Below, in pieces: positions 16,263 to 24,624 of a DNA stretch of 36,038 nt. The stretch is taken from NCBI RefSeq assembly GCF_006152115.1, contig NZ_VDFU01000034.1, positions 1 through 36,038 of the forward strand, written 5' to 3'. The stretch's first letter is position 1. Every line of letters begins with the position of its first letter. The translations under genes were made by a program, and so were the position numbers. The notes beneath the pieces were generated by a model, which saw nothing but the letters and a program-made list of their open reading frames with translations, was not told the DNA's origin and did no database searches. This DNA is from Rubellimicrobium rubrum (GTDB lineage: Bacteria; Pseudomonadota; Alphaproteobacteria; Rhodobacterales; Rhodobacteraceae).

Positions 16263-16988
16263 TCAGGCCCGTGGAGAGCGAGGGGTGAGCAGGGCATGGA
16301 AGCGTGCGGCGTCCAGAAACGCCGCGCGTCGGAGGGAGGCCACCTCGGCCGCCTCCTCGTCCTCGCCCCATTCCTCGATCTGGTAGTTCTCGTCGATCCG
16401 CGAAAGCTGCCAGGCTTCCAGGGCGGACAGGCGGCCCTGCGCGACCGCGAACGCGAGCACCAGAGAGCCGGACAACGCCACCAGATCGTGAAAGGCGGCA
16501 AGGGTGAAGGGGTCCATCTCGTCGATGAGTTCGCGCAGGCGGGCAAGGTCGCCGTCGGCCTGCTCCACCGGCATCACACCCCGGCCCGTCGCAAGATCCG
16601 CCCCAAGCGCTTCGGCGCTCCAGGCCAGCAGGGGGTCCCACCCGGCCCTTTGCCGCTCAACAAGCGCTTCGGGGCCCTCCGCGCGGTAGCACAGGAGGTC
16701 GGACGCGCCATACGAGGCGAGCATGTCCACCACTTCGACCCGGCTCGTGCTCACCTTGTCGATGGCGGCGTTGGCCAATCGCGTGGCCGGCATGGCGTTC
16801 GGATCGACCGTCCCCTCCTGTGCGGCCCATTCGCGCCCGATCTCTTCGGCAAAAGCACGGGTCGGCACAACGAGATGGGCCTTGGCCGGGGTGCGTACCG
16901 GCCGTCCGTCGAGGGTCACGGCAAAGCCGTCCCCCTCAGCCACGACGGCGACATCGGTCCAGAAGCGCTTTAATGTCCAGCCGCTCAT
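16263..16988 (-). CDS. ATP12-family F1-ATPase assembly chaperone
   Basis: This 241-aa protein begins MSGWTLKRFW and contains the ATP12 family blocks: GFAVTLDGRPVRTPAKAHLV, AEEIGREWAAQ, the MPATRLANAAID stretch, and DLLCYRAEGPEALVERQ with WDPLL. ATP12 proteins bind the alpha subunit of F1 during ATP synthase assembly and occur in mitochondria and alphaproteobacteria, which supports the taxonomic call. The start overlaps the rluC stop by 4 nt (ATGA). No ATP synthase genes are in the window. It is last in the crcB-rluC-atp12 overlap chain. Confidence 0.93.
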   Translation of the reverse strand: MSGWTLKRFWTDVAVVAEGDGFAVTLDGRPVRTPAKAHLVVPTRAFAEEIGREWAAQEGTVDPNAMPATRLANAAIDKVSTSRVEVVDMLASYGASDLLCYRAEGPEALVERQRAGWDPLLAWSAEALGADLATGRGVMPVEQADGDLARLRELIDEMDPFTLAAFHDLVALSGSLVLAFAVAQGRLSALEAWQLSRIDENYQIEEWGEDEEAAEVASLRRAAFLDAARFHALLTPRSPRA

Positions 16989-18016
16989 TCCCGGTCCTCG
17001 AACGGATCGAGCAGAGCGTCCTTCTCGTCCCAGCCCAGAAAGTCCCAAGTGGATTTCATGTGGGCCGGCAGGGGTGCGGTGAGCGTCAGCATGGCTTTGG
17101 TGATCGGATGCTCGATGATGAGGGTGCGGGCGTGAAGATGTAGCCTGCGCGACAGGTCTCCGCCAATGCCCGCCCCCCAGCCATCACCGAGATTTTCCTG
17201 CGCGCTGCCGCCGTACTTTCCGTCGCCCAGGATCGGATGCCCCAATTCGGCCATGTGGGCCCGAAGCTGGTGCGTCCGCCCCGTTACGGGCTGCATGGCC
17301 ACCCATGAGAGGCGGCCTCCGGCGTTCTCGACCGTCAGGAACTCGGTTACCGCCCGCTTGGCCCCCGGGGTCGCGTCCACCTCACGGGGATGGATGCAGC
17401 GCATCTTCTCGTCACCACGGCCACCCTCCTTGACCAAGCCAAACTTGATCGTGCCCGCGCGGGGATAGGGCACGCCCGCAACGGCGGCCCAGTAGATCTT
17501 GCGAACGTTGCGGTGGCGCAGCGCCTCGGAGAGCCCACGCGCGACGCGATCGGTGCGGGCGAGCAGCAGGATGCCGGAGGTATCTTTGTCCAGGCGATGA
17601 ACGAGCTTGGGCGGCTCCTTGTAGCCGAACATCAGGGCCGGGGCGAGGCCGTCCACGTGGCGGTCGCCCTGCCCCGAGCCCCCCTGAGAGGGAAGGCCCG
17701 GCGGCTTGTTGAGCGCGATGATGTGCTCGTCCTTCCACAGGACCGCGGCTTGGATCATTGCCTCGTCCCCTCTGGCCAGTCGCGAGGCGGGTGGGGCAGG
17801 CTGGTCGATGTCGGGCAGCGGCGGCACCCGCACGGTTTGCCCCTCGGCCACCCGGGTCGATGAGATCGCGCGTGCGCCATCCACCCGGAGTTCGCCCTTG
17901 CGGAGCATCTTTTCAATGGCTCCCTGGGTCAGGTGGGGAAAGCGCTTGCGAAGCCAGCGGTCGAGGCGCTGGTCCCCTTCGCCCTCGCCCACGATCAAGG
18001 TTTGAACGCCGCTCAT
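16985..18016 (-). CDS. rluC: RluA/RluC-family 23S rRNA pseudouridine synthase
   Basis: This 343-aa protein has an S4-like RNA-binding domain near the N-terminus (about 15-70) and the catalytic domain with HRLDKDTSG (140-148), where D143 is the catalytic aspartate. GRTHQLRAHM and GHPILGDGKYG follow. This is the RluA branch; RluC modifies several uridines in 23S rRNA. The exact paralogue (RluC or RluD) is judged from length and context, so the symbol is provisional. Its ATG overlaps the crcB stop (ATGA), and its stop overlaps the atp12 start. Confidence 0.88.
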   Translation of the reverse strand: MSGVQTLIVGEGEGDQRLDRWLRKRFPHLTQGAIEKMLRKGELRVDGARAISSTRVAEGQTVRVPPLPDIDQPAPPASRLARGDEAMIQAAVLWKDEHIIALNKPPGLPSQGGSGQGDRHVDGLAPALMFGYKEPPKLVHRLDKDTSGILLLARTDRVARGLSEALRHRNVRKIYWAAVAGVPYPRAGTIKFGLVKEGGRGDEKMRCIHPREVDATPGAKRAVTEFLTVENAGGRLSWVAMQPVTGRTHQLRAHMAELGHPILGDGKYGGSAQENLGDGWGAGIGGDLSRRLHLHARTLIIEHPITKAMLTLTAPLPAHMKSTWDFLGWDEKDALLDPFEDRE

Positions 18017-18372
18017 GCCAGTCTCCCCAGCCAAAGGCCCAGCGCACAGGCACCGAGCGACAGGGCGACCGAGCCGCCCGCGTAAGTCACCGCCGCTCCG
18101 ATCCGCCCCCCCTCGATGAGCCGCAGCGTGTCGAGAGAGAACGCGGAGAAGGTGGTGAAGCCCCCCAGCACGCCGGTGACCAGGAACGGCGCCAGCGGGT
18201 GAAGCCCCCGCTCCGACAGGAGGAGAGGCACGGCCAGAAGCCCGATCAGGAGCGCGCCCGCCCCATTGATCGCGAGCGTGCCCCAAGGGGCAGGCCAAGC
18301 CAGGAGGGCAAGGTAGCGCAAGGTGGCGCCAAGCGCGCCGCCCAGGGCTACGAAAGGAAGGGCATAGGTCAT
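18013..18372 (-). CDS. crcB: Fluoride efflux channel CrcB/FluC
   Basis: This 119-aa, four-helix membrane protein has GGALGATLRYL at the N-terminus, an Asn in the second helix (LAINGAGALLIG), and the key GVLGGFTTFSAFS segment of the pore with its conserved threonine and phenylalanine residues. CrcB proteins dimerise into a fluoride-specific channel that protects from fluoride. I looked for a fluoride riboswitch in the 83-nt upstream gap and found none. The downstream rluC overlaps by 4 nt, so the two are probably coupled. Confidence 0.93.
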   Translation of the reverse strand: MTYALPFVALGGALGATLRYLALLAWPAPWGTLAINGAGALLIGLLAVPLLLSERGLHPLAPFLVTGVLGGFTTFSAFSLDTLRLIEGGRIGAAVTYAGGSVALSLGACALGLWLGRLA

Positions 18373-18455
18373 GCTGGGCTTCTTGGGTCGCGCGCCGCCA
18401 GTGTCAACCGGCCCAAGCCGCGCGGATGGCCCAGGGAACGAAATTGCACCGGGCA

Positions 18456-19775
18456 TCAGCCCTTCTGGCGGCGCCCACGCAGGCCAGCAAAGAAGTCGAC
18501 GCGCTTGCGCAGGTCTCTCTCGAAGCCTCGATCGACCGGGACGTAGTAGACGCCCCGCTTCATGCCCTCGGGGAAGTACTCCTGCCCCGAAAAGGCGTCC
18601 TCGGCATCATGGTCGTACTGATACCCCGAGCCGAACCCCTGCTCCTTCATCATCCTCGTGGGCGCGTTCAGGATATGCATTGGAGGCGCCAACGAGCCCG
18701 TCCGGCGCGCTGCCTCGCGGGCGGCCTTATAGGCCGAGTACGCCGCATTCGATTTGGGAGCGAGCGCCAAGTAGATGACCGCCTGCGCCAGGGCGAGCTC
18801 ACCTTCGGGAGAACCCAGTCGCTCGTAGGTGTTCCAGGCATCGATGCAGACCGCTTGCGCTTGTGGGTCGGCAAGGCCGATGTCCTCCACTGCCATGCGC
18901 GTGATACGGCGCGCGAGGAAGCGCGGATCCTCACCGCCCTCGAGCATTCGCGCGAACCAGTAGAGCGCCGCATCGGGATCGGAGCCGCGCACCGACTTGT
19001 GGAGCGCAGAGATGAGGTTGTAATGCCCGTCGCCGCTCTTGTCGTAGTTGGATGCCCGGCGGCGGAGGCGGCCCGCCAGCGCGGCGGTGTCAAGAGACCC
19101 CTGGACGCGCCAGGATGCCACTTGCTCAATGAGGTTCAGAAGTGCGCGCCCGTCCCCGTCCGCCATCTCCAGCATCGCCTCGCGTGCGGCAACCTGGAGA
19201 GGCAGAGGTCGGGCCAGTTCCTTCTCGGCCTGCTGGGTGAGCCGCTCCAGATCCGCGAGCGTCAGGCGATGCAGCGTGAGAACCTGTGCGCGGCTGAGGA
19301 GCGCGGCGTTGAGTTCGAAGCTCGGGTTCTCCGTCGTGGCTCCGACAAGGACGATCGTCCCATCCTCCATCAGAGGCAGGAAGCCATCCTGCTGGGCGCG
19401 GTTGAAGCGGTGGATCTCGTCCACAAAGAGCAGTGTGCCCCGACCCTGCCGACGCCTGAGCCGGGCGGCATCGAAGACCTTTCGCAGGTCCTGCACCCCG
19501 GTGAAGATGGCGCTGATCTGCTCGAAGTGCAGGTCCGTCTCCTTGGCCAGGAGACGGGCGATGGTCGTCTTGCCCACCCCTGGCGGCCCCCAGAGGATAA
19601 GCGACGACAGGCTGCGCGACGACAGCATGGCCCCGATCGGTCCCTCGGTCCCCAGCAGATGATCTTGGCCAACGACATCCTCCAGGCGTCGAGGGCGCAT
19701 GCGGTCGGCCAGGGGGCGCGGAGCGGCTGAGGGGCCCCCCTCTTCTTGGGGGGCCAGATCGAATAGGTCGGACAT
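18456..19775 (-). CDS. rarA: Replication-associated recombination protein RarA (MgsA)
   Basis: This 439-aa AAA+ ATPase has Walker A GPPGVGKT (63-70), Walker B LLFVDEIHRF (from 115), sensor 1 region GATTENPSFELN, an arginine-finger-like SRAQ (R162) and the RarA C-terminal domain with PDAALYWFARMLEGGEDPRF and NAPT. RarA acts at stalled replication forks with SSB and RecA. The ATG at 19775 gives MSDLFDLAP; an ATG four codons upstream is possible, and neither has a strong Shine-Dalgarno. It follows luxI after 38 nt on the same strand, so some transcription may run through from the quorum-sensing genes. Confidence 0.95.
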   Translation of the reverse strand: MSDLFDLAPQEEGGPSAAPRPLADRMRPRRLEDVVGQDHLLGTEGPIGAMLSSRSLSSLILWGPPGVGKTTIARLLAKETDLHFEQISAIFTGVQDLRKVFDAARLRRRQGRGTLLFVDEIHRFNRAQQDGFLPLMEDGTIVLVGATTENPSFELNAALLSRAQVLTLHRLTLADLERLTQQAEKELARPLPLQVAAREAMLEMADGDGRALLNLIEQVASWRVQGSLDTAALAGRLRRRASNYDKSGDGHYNLISALHKSVRGSDPDAALYWFARMLEGGEDPRFLARRITRMAVEDIGLADPQAQAVCIDAWNTYERLGSPEGELALAQAVIYLALAPKSNAAYSAYKAAREAARRTGSLAPPMHILNAPTRMMKEQGFGSGYQYDHDAEDAFSGQEYFPEGMKRGVYYVPVDRGFERDLRKRVDFFAGLRGRRQKG

Positions 19776-19813
19776 GTCGCGCAGCATAGGGCCATGCGCC
19801 AGCGATGCACAGG

Positions 19814-20404
19814 TCAATGAAGCTGACCGGCGAAGTCGATCCAGACCGCCTGGTAAAGAATGCCGCCCATGTCCATCTCCCGGCCTGCAGCCCTCATCTC
19901 GAGTTTGCAGCGCGCGGCCCAACGGTCCCAGTTCACCGGAAGAAGCGCCAGCATGGTTCGGATGCCCTCCTCGCGTGAGGTGCGGAGCATCTGCAGCACC
20001 AGTTTCATGCGGACCTTCTGGCGAATCTCGGCGGGGATGTCGGCCTTCACGAAGCCACGGGTCACCTCCCACACGCCCTCCGCTACGGGCGCCTCCTTGT
20101 AGAGAAGATCCGACGGGATCGACTCTAGGAGCCCACGCTGAGCATCACGGATCATGTAAGAATAGATTCCGCACTGGGCCGTCGTGGGGGTCAGGCGCAC
20201 GCCGGCGAGGACTTGGCCCGTGTCGTCGTGAACAGCAAGCCAGCGTGACACGGGCGTGTCATACTGATCGAACTCCATGCCCATCGTCTCTGGCAGGTTC
20301 CAGCGGTTGCGAACGATGAAACTTTCGCGTCTCGCACGAAGTATGTTGGCGAACAGTTCGCCGTGGTTGTGCATGTTGGCAAAGGACAGGGTCGTGCTGT
20401 GCAT
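19814..20404 (-). CDS. LuxI-family acyl-homoserine lactone synthase
   Basis: This 196-aa protein keeps the residues typical of LuxI enzymes: R25, F29, W35, D46, D49, R70, E113 and R116, with R70 in AGVRLTPT and the last two in WEVTRGF. LuxI enzymes join an acyl group from acyl-ACP with S-adenosylmethionine to make the AHL signal. The chain length made here cannot be read from sequence. Start ATG 20404 has AGGAG at 7 nt. It lies 61 nt downstream of the luxR-type gene on the same strand, which points to its cognate receptor. rarA follows after 38 nt. Confidence 0.93.
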   Translation of the reverse strand: MHSTTLSFANMHNHGELFANILRARRESFIVRNRWNLPETMGMEFDQYDTPVSRWLAVHDDTGQVLAGVRLTPTTAQCGIYSYMIRDAQRGLLESIPSDLLYKEAPVAEGVWEVTRGFVKADIPAEIRQKVRMKLVLQMLRTSREEGIRTMLALLPVNWDRWAARCKLEMRAAGREMDMGGILYQAVWIDFAGQLH

Positions 20405-20465
20405 GGGACGGCTCCTTGGGGGGTGGTGATGTGCCTTTCCTCCCCCGCAGGTCTGTCCCTTGGGG

Positions 20466-21077
20466 TCAGATCAGCCGGTAGTCCTTGGCTCGCTGGATTG
20501 CCTCCGCAGTGGTGCGGGCCAGCAAGGTTTCCCGGGCAGCCGCCAGACGCGCCTTGAGCGCCGACTCGGATATTCCGAGCTTGGCGGCCGCCGCGGCATA
20601 ACGATGGCCCGCAGCGATGCAGCGCAAAGCCTCGATCTGAGCCGGAGTGATCGATGTCGGAGGTTCCGTGACGTCATGGAGATGAGAGATAACGGCAGCG
20701 AAGGCGCTCATCTCTTCATCCTTGAACTCGCGGTCATCGCGCGACGCGGTGGCAATGGTGCGGGACTTCATCGGGCCTACAGACACCGCTACGCCGTAGA
20801 TCATTCCAAAGTCCCTCGCCTGGCCCAGGACGTTGAACGGGTCGGGAATCCCGATTTCGCTCCAACGTGCGATGCCGTTCGTTGAGAAGCCCCAGGCAAT
20901 GATGGGATCGCGCAGCGCGTAAGCCTGCTCCGTGTACAGGTCCACCCAACCCTGCGGATAGGTCTGGAGGTTGATCAGCGGCATGGCGAAGCGGATGTGC
21001 AGCGCAAAGAAGAATCCCTTTGGAGCCATCCTTGCGAGCTTGCGCGTGTGCAGGTCGATTTCGGACTGAAGGGACAT
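20466..21077 (-). CDS. LuxR-family quorum-sensing regulator
   Basis: This 203-aa protein has an autoinducer-binding domain and a C-terminal LuxR HTH. The ligand-site residues W44, Y48, D57, P58 and W72 have exactly the spacing of TraR W57, Y61, D70, P71 and W85, with G95 in place of the conserved glycine. In the HTH, L151 and G157 match, but the usual first glutamate (TraR E178) is Q147, and the recognition helix SESALKARLAAARE is atypical. It is 13 residues shorter at the N-terminus than TraR. It is probably the receptor for the signal of the adjacent synthase. Its upstream gap contains the rplQ terminator, so it needs its own promoter. Confidence 0.9.
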   Translation of the reverse strand: MSLQSEIDLHTRKLARMAPKGFFFALHIRFAMPLINLQTYPQGWVDLYTEQAYALRDPIIAWGFSTNGIARWSEIGIPDPFNVLGQARDFGMIYGVAVSVGPMKSRTIATASRDDREFKDEEMSAFAAVISHLHDVTEPPTSITPAQIEALRCIAAGHRYAAAAAKLGISESALKARLAAARETLLARTTAEAIQRAKDYRLI

Positions 21078-21175
21078 GGCTCGCTTTCTGTGTTCTCGGA
21101 CTTGGCCACGTCAACCTGAAATTGTGTTAGGCCTCCGGTTCTTTTGTGGAATCTCGTGTTCGAAGCTATGTTCCC

Positions 21176-21206
21176 AAAAGAAAAGCCCTACCCGTGAGGG
21201 CAGGGC
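21176..21206 (-). terminator. Intrinsic terminator of the ribosomal cluster
   Basis: On the minus strand a 9-bp stem (GCCCTGCCC with GGGTAGGGC, 4-nt loop, one G-U) at 21185-21206 is followed by TTTTCTTTT. It starts 27 nt after the rplQ stop. This is the clearest terminator in the window and separates the ribosomal genes from luxR. Confidence 0.92.
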
Positions 21207-21233
21207 CTTGGATCGTTCTGTCCGTCGAAGAGC

Positions 21234-21653
21234 TTACGCTTCTGCGCCGTCCAGAGCTTCGAGCCGCGCACGGTCGGCGGCACCCTTGGCCGCAGCGTCA
21301 CGCTCCACGAGTTCGATGATCGCCATCGGCGCCATGTCGCCGTAGCGGAAGCCGGCCTTCAGCACGCGGCAGTAGCCACCCTGACGCTCCTGGTAACGGG
21401 GGCCCAGAACAGCGAACAGCTTCTGAACATGCATGTCCTGCTTCAGCGCCGCGGCCGCCTGACGGCGGGCGTGCAGGTCGCCACGCTTGCCGAGCGTGAT
21501 CAGCTTGTCGATCACGCGCTTCAGCTCCTTGGCCTTGGGAAGCGTGGTCTTGATCTGCTCATGTTCGATGAGCGAGCCCGCCATGTTGGCGAAGAGCGCC
21601 TTGCGGTGTTCGTGGGTGCGGTTGAGTTTGCGGTAGCCGCTGCCATGTCTCAT
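21234..21653 (-). CDS. rplQ: 50S ribosomal protein L17
   Basis: This 139-aa protein starts [20 protein letters not shown], the L17 signature, followed by the [17 protein letters not shown] region and GGYCRVLK. L17 lies near the exit tunnel of the large subunit. The C-terminus carries a short acidic/Ala tail (ALDGAEA) beyond the E. coli length. It is the last gene of the alpha operon, 132 nt after rpoA; that gap contains two hairpins. A strong terminator follows. Confidence 0.97.
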   Translation of the reverse strand: MRHGSGYRKLNRTHEHRKALFANMAGSLIEHEQIKTTLPKAKELKRVIDKLITLGKRGDLHARRQAAAALKQDMHVQKLFAVLGPRYQERQGGYCRVLKAGFRYGDMAPMAIIELVERDAAAKGAADRARLEALDGAEA

Positions 21654-21683
21654 GATGTTTTCCTATCGATTTTGCTTTGTCCG

Positions 21684-21703
21684 GCAGCCTCTCGTACGGC
21701 TGC
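21684..21703 (-). other. Small hairpin in rpoA-rplQ gap
   Basis: A 6-bp inverted repeat GCAGCC-N8-GGCTGC lies 31 nt before rplQ. It is weaker than its neighbour at 21743-21769 and has no T-run. It could be a secondary mRNA structure or chance. Confidence 0.4.
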
Positions 21704-21742
21704 TCACCTTATTGGGGCAGAACGCCCGACAGATTAGATCAC

Positions 21743-21769
21743 GCTGCCCCGCCCGCCGGGCAGGACAGC
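21743..21769 (-). other. 12-bp hairpin in rpoA-rplQ gap
   Basis: A 12-bp stem with two G-U pairs and a GGC loop begins 16 nt after the rpoA stop. It lacks a T-run. It may be a 3' protective structure, an RNase site or a partial terminator. Confidence 0.6.
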
Positions 21770-21785
21770 AACGATCCGGTCAGTC

Positions 21786-22802
21786 TTAGAACTGGTCCTC
21801 GAACTTCTTGGCCAGATCCTCGATGTTCTCGGGCGGCCAATCCTCGACTTCCATGCCGAGGTGGAGACCCATGCCCGAGAGCACCTCCTTGATCTCGTTC
21901 AGCGACTTCCGTCCAAAGTTGGGCGTCCGCAGCATCTCGGCCTCGGTCTTCTGGATCAGATCGCCGATATAAACGATATTGTCGTTCTTGAGGCAGTTGG
22001 CCGAGCGCACCGACAGTTCCAGCTCGTCCACCTTCTTAAGGAGAAGCGGGTTGAACTCCAGGCCGTCCTCGAGCGCGCCGGCCGTGGCCGACTCGGGCTC
22101 CTCGAAGTTGAGGAAGATCGACAACTGGTCCTGAAGAATGCGCGCGGCATACGCGACTGCATCGTCCGGGGTCAGAGCCCCGTTAGTTTCGATTCGCATG
22201 GTCAGCTTGTCGTAGTCCAGCACCTGCCCCTCGCGCGTCGGCTGGACGTCGTAGCTGACCTTCTTGACCGGCGAATAGATCGCATCGATCGGGATCAGAC
22301 CAATTGGCGCATCTTCGGGCTTGTTCTTGTCCGCAGACACGTAACCCTTCCCCGTCGCGACGGTCAGCTCCATGTAGAGCGACGCCCCTTCGTCAAGGTG
22401 GCAGATCACGTGGTCCTTGTTCAGGATTTCGATGCCAGCCGACTCGGAGATGTCACCAGCGGTCACAGCGCCCGGACCTTTGGCTTGCACGGTCAGACGC
22501 TTGGGCCCGTCCAGATCCATGCGGATGGCCACACCCTTGAGGTTCAGGACGATGTCGGTGACATCCTCACGGACCCCCGCCACTGACGAGAATTCATGCA
22601 GAACGTTGTCGATCTGCACAGACACGATTGCCGCACCTTGCAGTGAGCTCAGCAGCACGCGGCGGAGCGCATTGCCCAGCGTGAGACCGAAGCCCCGCTC
22701 TAGGGGTTCGGCAACCAGGGTCGCCTGGCGCTGCGGATCGTTGCCGGGACGAACATCGAGCTGTTGCGGCTTGATGAGCTCGGACCAATTCTTATGGATC
22801 AT
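21786..22802 (-). CDS. rpoA: RNA polymerase alpha subunit
   Basis: This 338-aa protein has the N-terminal dimerisation domain ([17 protein letters not shown] block near residues 48-64) and the C-terminal domain ([13 protein letters not shown] and [15 protein letters not shown] helices), which contacts UP elements and activators. It is essential for RNAP assembly. The chosen ATG at 22802 gives [12 protein letters not shown] and has GGAGG at a proper distance; the frame upstream has two other ATG codons without support. It follows rpsK after a 121-nt gap that contains a terminator-like hairpin. Confidence 0.97.
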   Translation of the reverse strand: MIHKNWSELIKPQQLDVRPGNDPQRQATLVAEPLERGFGLTLGNALRRVLLSSLQGAAIVSVQIDNVLHEFSSVAGVREDVTDIVLNLKGVAIRMDLDGPKRLTVQAKGPGAVTAGDISESAGIEILNKDHVICHLDEGASLYMELTVATGKGYVSADKNKPEDAPIGLIPIDAIYSPVKKVSYDVQPTREGQVLDYDKLTMRIETNGALTPDDAVAYAARILQDQLSIFLNFEEPESATAGALEDGLEFNPLLLKKVDELELSVRSANCLKNDNIVYIGDLIQKTEAEMLRTPNFGRKSLNEIKEVLSGMGLHLGMEVEDWPPENIEDLAKKFEDQF

Positions 22803-22877
22803 GCGTCCCTCCATTCTCGCGGTGCCCTTCATGTCCAACAAGGCTCCACTCCCGAGGTTGACTTAGAAACAGCGAAA

Positions 22878-22903
22878 CGGGGCCGCGCCCATGCGCAACC
22901 CCG
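22878..22903 (-). terminator. Terminator-like hairpin between rpsK and rpoA
   Basis: On the minus strand an 11-bp stem (CGGGG, two T-G wobbles, GCGC, loop ATGG) is followed by TTTCGCTGTTTCT. It looks like a partial intrinsic terminator or attenuator ahead of rpoA. The gap shows no clear rpoA promoter by eye. Confidence 0.5.
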
Positions 22904-22923
22904 CCCGTGGTTATGCGGCTGCG

Positions 22924-23316
22924 TCAGACGCGACGACGCTTCGGCGGGCGGCAGCCGTTATGCGCGATCGGCGTGACGTCGCGGATCGAGGTGATGGCGA
23001 AACCAACTGCCGCAAGCGCACGGAGCGCCGATTCACGTCCGGAGCCCGGACCTTGAACCTCGACTTCGAGGGTCTTGACGCCGTGCTCCTGAGCCTTACG
23101 ACCGGCATCCTCGGCAGCCATCTGGGCAGCGTAGGGCGTCGACTTGCGCGACCCCTTGAAGCCCATCGTGCCAGCCGACGACCAAGCGATGGCGTTGCCC
23201 TGCACGTCCGAAATCAGGATCTTGGTATTGTTGAACGAAGAATTCACATGGGCCACGCCCGCTGCGATGTTCTTCGAAACCTTCTTCTTGCCGCCCCGGC
23301 GGGTATCACGAGCCAT
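22924..23316 (-). CDS. rpsK: 30S ribosomal protein S11
   Basis: This 130-aa protein has the S11 signature: [32 protein letters not shown], and the C-terminal [13 protein letters not shown]11 forms part of the 30S platform near the decoding site. It follows rpsM by 13 nt in the alpha operon and is followed by a 121-nt gap with a hairpin before rpoA. No unusual residues are seen. Confidence 0.98.
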   Translation of the reverse strand: MARDTRRGGKKKVSKNIAAGVAHVNSSFNNTKILISDVQGNAIAWSSAGTMGFKGSRKSTPYAAQMAAEDAGRKAQEHGVKTLEVEVQGPGSGRESALRALAAVGFAITSIRDVTPIAHNGCRPPKRRRV

Positions 23317-23329
23317 GTCTGTCTACCCC

Positions 23330-23698
23330 TTACTTCTTCTTGCCGGCGATCGGCTTGGCCGGGCCCTTGCGGGTCCGTGCGTTCGTGTGCGTTCGCTGAC
23401 CACGAACCGGAAGGTTGCGGCGATGGCGCAGTCCACGATACGCACCCAGGTCCATGAGCCGCTTGATGTTCATCGTCGTTTCGCGACGGAGATCACCCTC
23501 GACCACGTAGTTGGCGTCGATATGCTCGCGGATCGCCAAGATTTCGGCGTCACTTAGCGTGTCCACGCGACGGGCCTCGTCCACCTTGACGGCGGCGCAG
23601 ATTTCCTTGGCATTGGCTGGGCCGATGCCGTGGATGTAGGTGAGGGCAATCGGAACCCTCTTCTTGGTCGGGATGTTGACCCCGGCGATACGTGCCAC
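23330..23698 (-). CDS. rpsM: 30S ribosomal protein S13
   Basis: This 122-aa protein starts [20 protein letters not shown] and contains the [11 protein letters not shown] helix-hairpin motif and the basic [16 protein letters not shown] tail, which reaches the decoding centre. S13 contacts the P-site tRNA and the inter-subunit bridge. It is separated from adk by 203 nt, the longest gap in the ribosomal cluster, which holds two hairpins and is a possible leader for the alpha operon. Confidence 0.98.
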   Translation of the reverse strand: MARIAGVNIPTKKRVPIALTYIHGIGPANAKEICAAVKVDEARRVDTLSDAEILAIREHIDANYVVEGDLRRETTMNIKRLMDLGAYRGLRHRRNLPVRGQRTHTNARTRKGPAKPIAGKKK

Positions 23699-23718
23699 GT
23701 GAGTGGTCCTTTCGTTGC

Positions 23719-23738
23719 GGCTCCGTGGTACCGGAGCC
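23719..23738 (-). other. Hairpin 1 in adk-rpsM gap
   Basis: Perfect 7-bp inverted repeat GGCTCCG-N6-CGGAGCC, about 20 nt upstream of the rpsM start. On the plus strand it is followed by TTTT, but the genes run on the minus strand. It lies close enough to rpsM to affect translation initiation (inference). Confidence 0.5.
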
Positions 23739-23751
23739 TTTTCTCACAACT

Positions 23752-23774
23752 GCAGCCCCTCCGGATGAGGCTGC
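23752..23774 (-). other. Hairpin 2 in adk-rpsM gap
   Basis: Inverted repeat GCAGCC-N11-GGCTGC, 54 nt upstream of rpsM. Together with hairpin 1 it makes a structured leader. It could host autogenous control of the alpha operon as known for S4 in E. coli, but rpsD is not in this cluster and I cannot show homology. Confidence 0.4.
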
Positions 23775-23901
23775 TCCTCAAAGGTGATCAGGTCTGGACT
23801 ATGCCATAGAAGACCGTCCAGAACCGGCGATTCCCGGCTAGGATGGGGCGTCCTAAAGGCAAAGATGCGCAACGTCAAGGGCCGACGTCACGCGCACGCC
23901 A

Positions 23902-24585
23902 TCAGGCATGCTGCGACACTGGCAACTCCGACGGCGCATGTCCCAAGAGGCTGTCGATCTGCCCCGCGACATCATCGATCTCACCCAATCCATCGACCGG
24001 ACGAAGCAGCCGCTTGACGTGGTAATATCCGACAAGGGTTGCCGTATCCTTATAATAAGCGAAAAGACGGGTCCGCATACTCTCTGCGTTATCGTCCCCT
24101 CGCCGGGTGAAGCTTGTCTGGCCACATTTGACGCAGTGACCATCACCCGGCACAGGCTTGGTTACATCGTGATAGACTTCTCCGCAGTTGGAGCAGGTCG
24201 AACGCCCCGAGACGCGCTGCACCAGTTCCTCATCATCATGGATGCGCATCTCGATCACATGATCGAGCTGCATGCCCTCGGCGTCCAGCATGTCACCCAG
24301 TGCATCGGCTTGAGCCAAAGTGCGTGGGAAGCCGTCAAAAATAACCCCTCCGCCGAGCCCCCCCTGCAGAAGACGTTCCCGGATCAAACCGATGACGATG
24401 TCGTCGGTGACTAGGTTGCCCCGGTCCATCACCTCAGCCACACGTCGACCCATCTCGGTTCCTGACTTGCGTGCGGCTCTCAGCATGTCTCCGGTCGACA
24501 ACTGAACCATGCCACGACGCTCGACCAGCAGCCGGGCCTGGGTGCCCTTGCCGGCGCCAGGCGGTCCTAGAAGAATAATGTTCAT
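23902..24585 (-). CDS. adk: Adenylate kinase (zinc-LID type)
   Basis: This 227-aa enzyme has the P-loop GPPGAGKGT (7-15), the AMP-binding STGDMLR segment, and GFPRTLAQA. The long LID carries four cysteines (C131, C134, C151, C154) in a C-x2-C...C-x2-C pattern, which binds zinc in related enzymes. It converts ATP + AMP to two ADP. It lies between secY and rpsM in the ribosomal cluster, the usual place in alphaproteobacteria. The C-terminus has an extra tail compared with E. coli. Confidence 0.97.
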   Translation of the reverse strand: MNIILLGPPGAGKGTQARLLVERRGMVQLSTGDMLRAARKSGTEMGRRVAEVMDRGNLVTDDIVIGLIRERLLQGGLGGGVIFDGFPRTLAQADALGDMLDAEGMQLDHVIEMRIHDDEELVQRVSGRSTCSNCGEVYHDVTKPVPGDGHCVKCGQTSFTRRGDDNAESMRTRLFAYYKDTATLVGYYHVKRLLRPVDGLGEIDDVAGQIDSLLGHAPSELPVSQHA

Positions 24586-24624
24586 GCGGCCGCCCTCCCC
24601 CGACGTACCCCCAACTCCGACTCC

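Noticed and set aside
18373-18455. Fluoride riboswitch or promoter before crcB
   Set aside because: No fluoride riboswitch core is visible. A TTGACA at 18402-18407 has only a poor -10 (AAGAAG) that nearly touches the start codon.
20432-20451. Lux-box-like site upstream of luxI
   Set aside because: The right half (GCAGGT) fits the consensus, but the left half and centre do not, and it lies only about 37 nt from the start codon, too close for the usual activation position.
21114-21132. Lux-box-like site upstream of luxR
   Set aside because: The left half ACCTG matches, but the right half reads TAGGC with wrong spacing; too weak to call.
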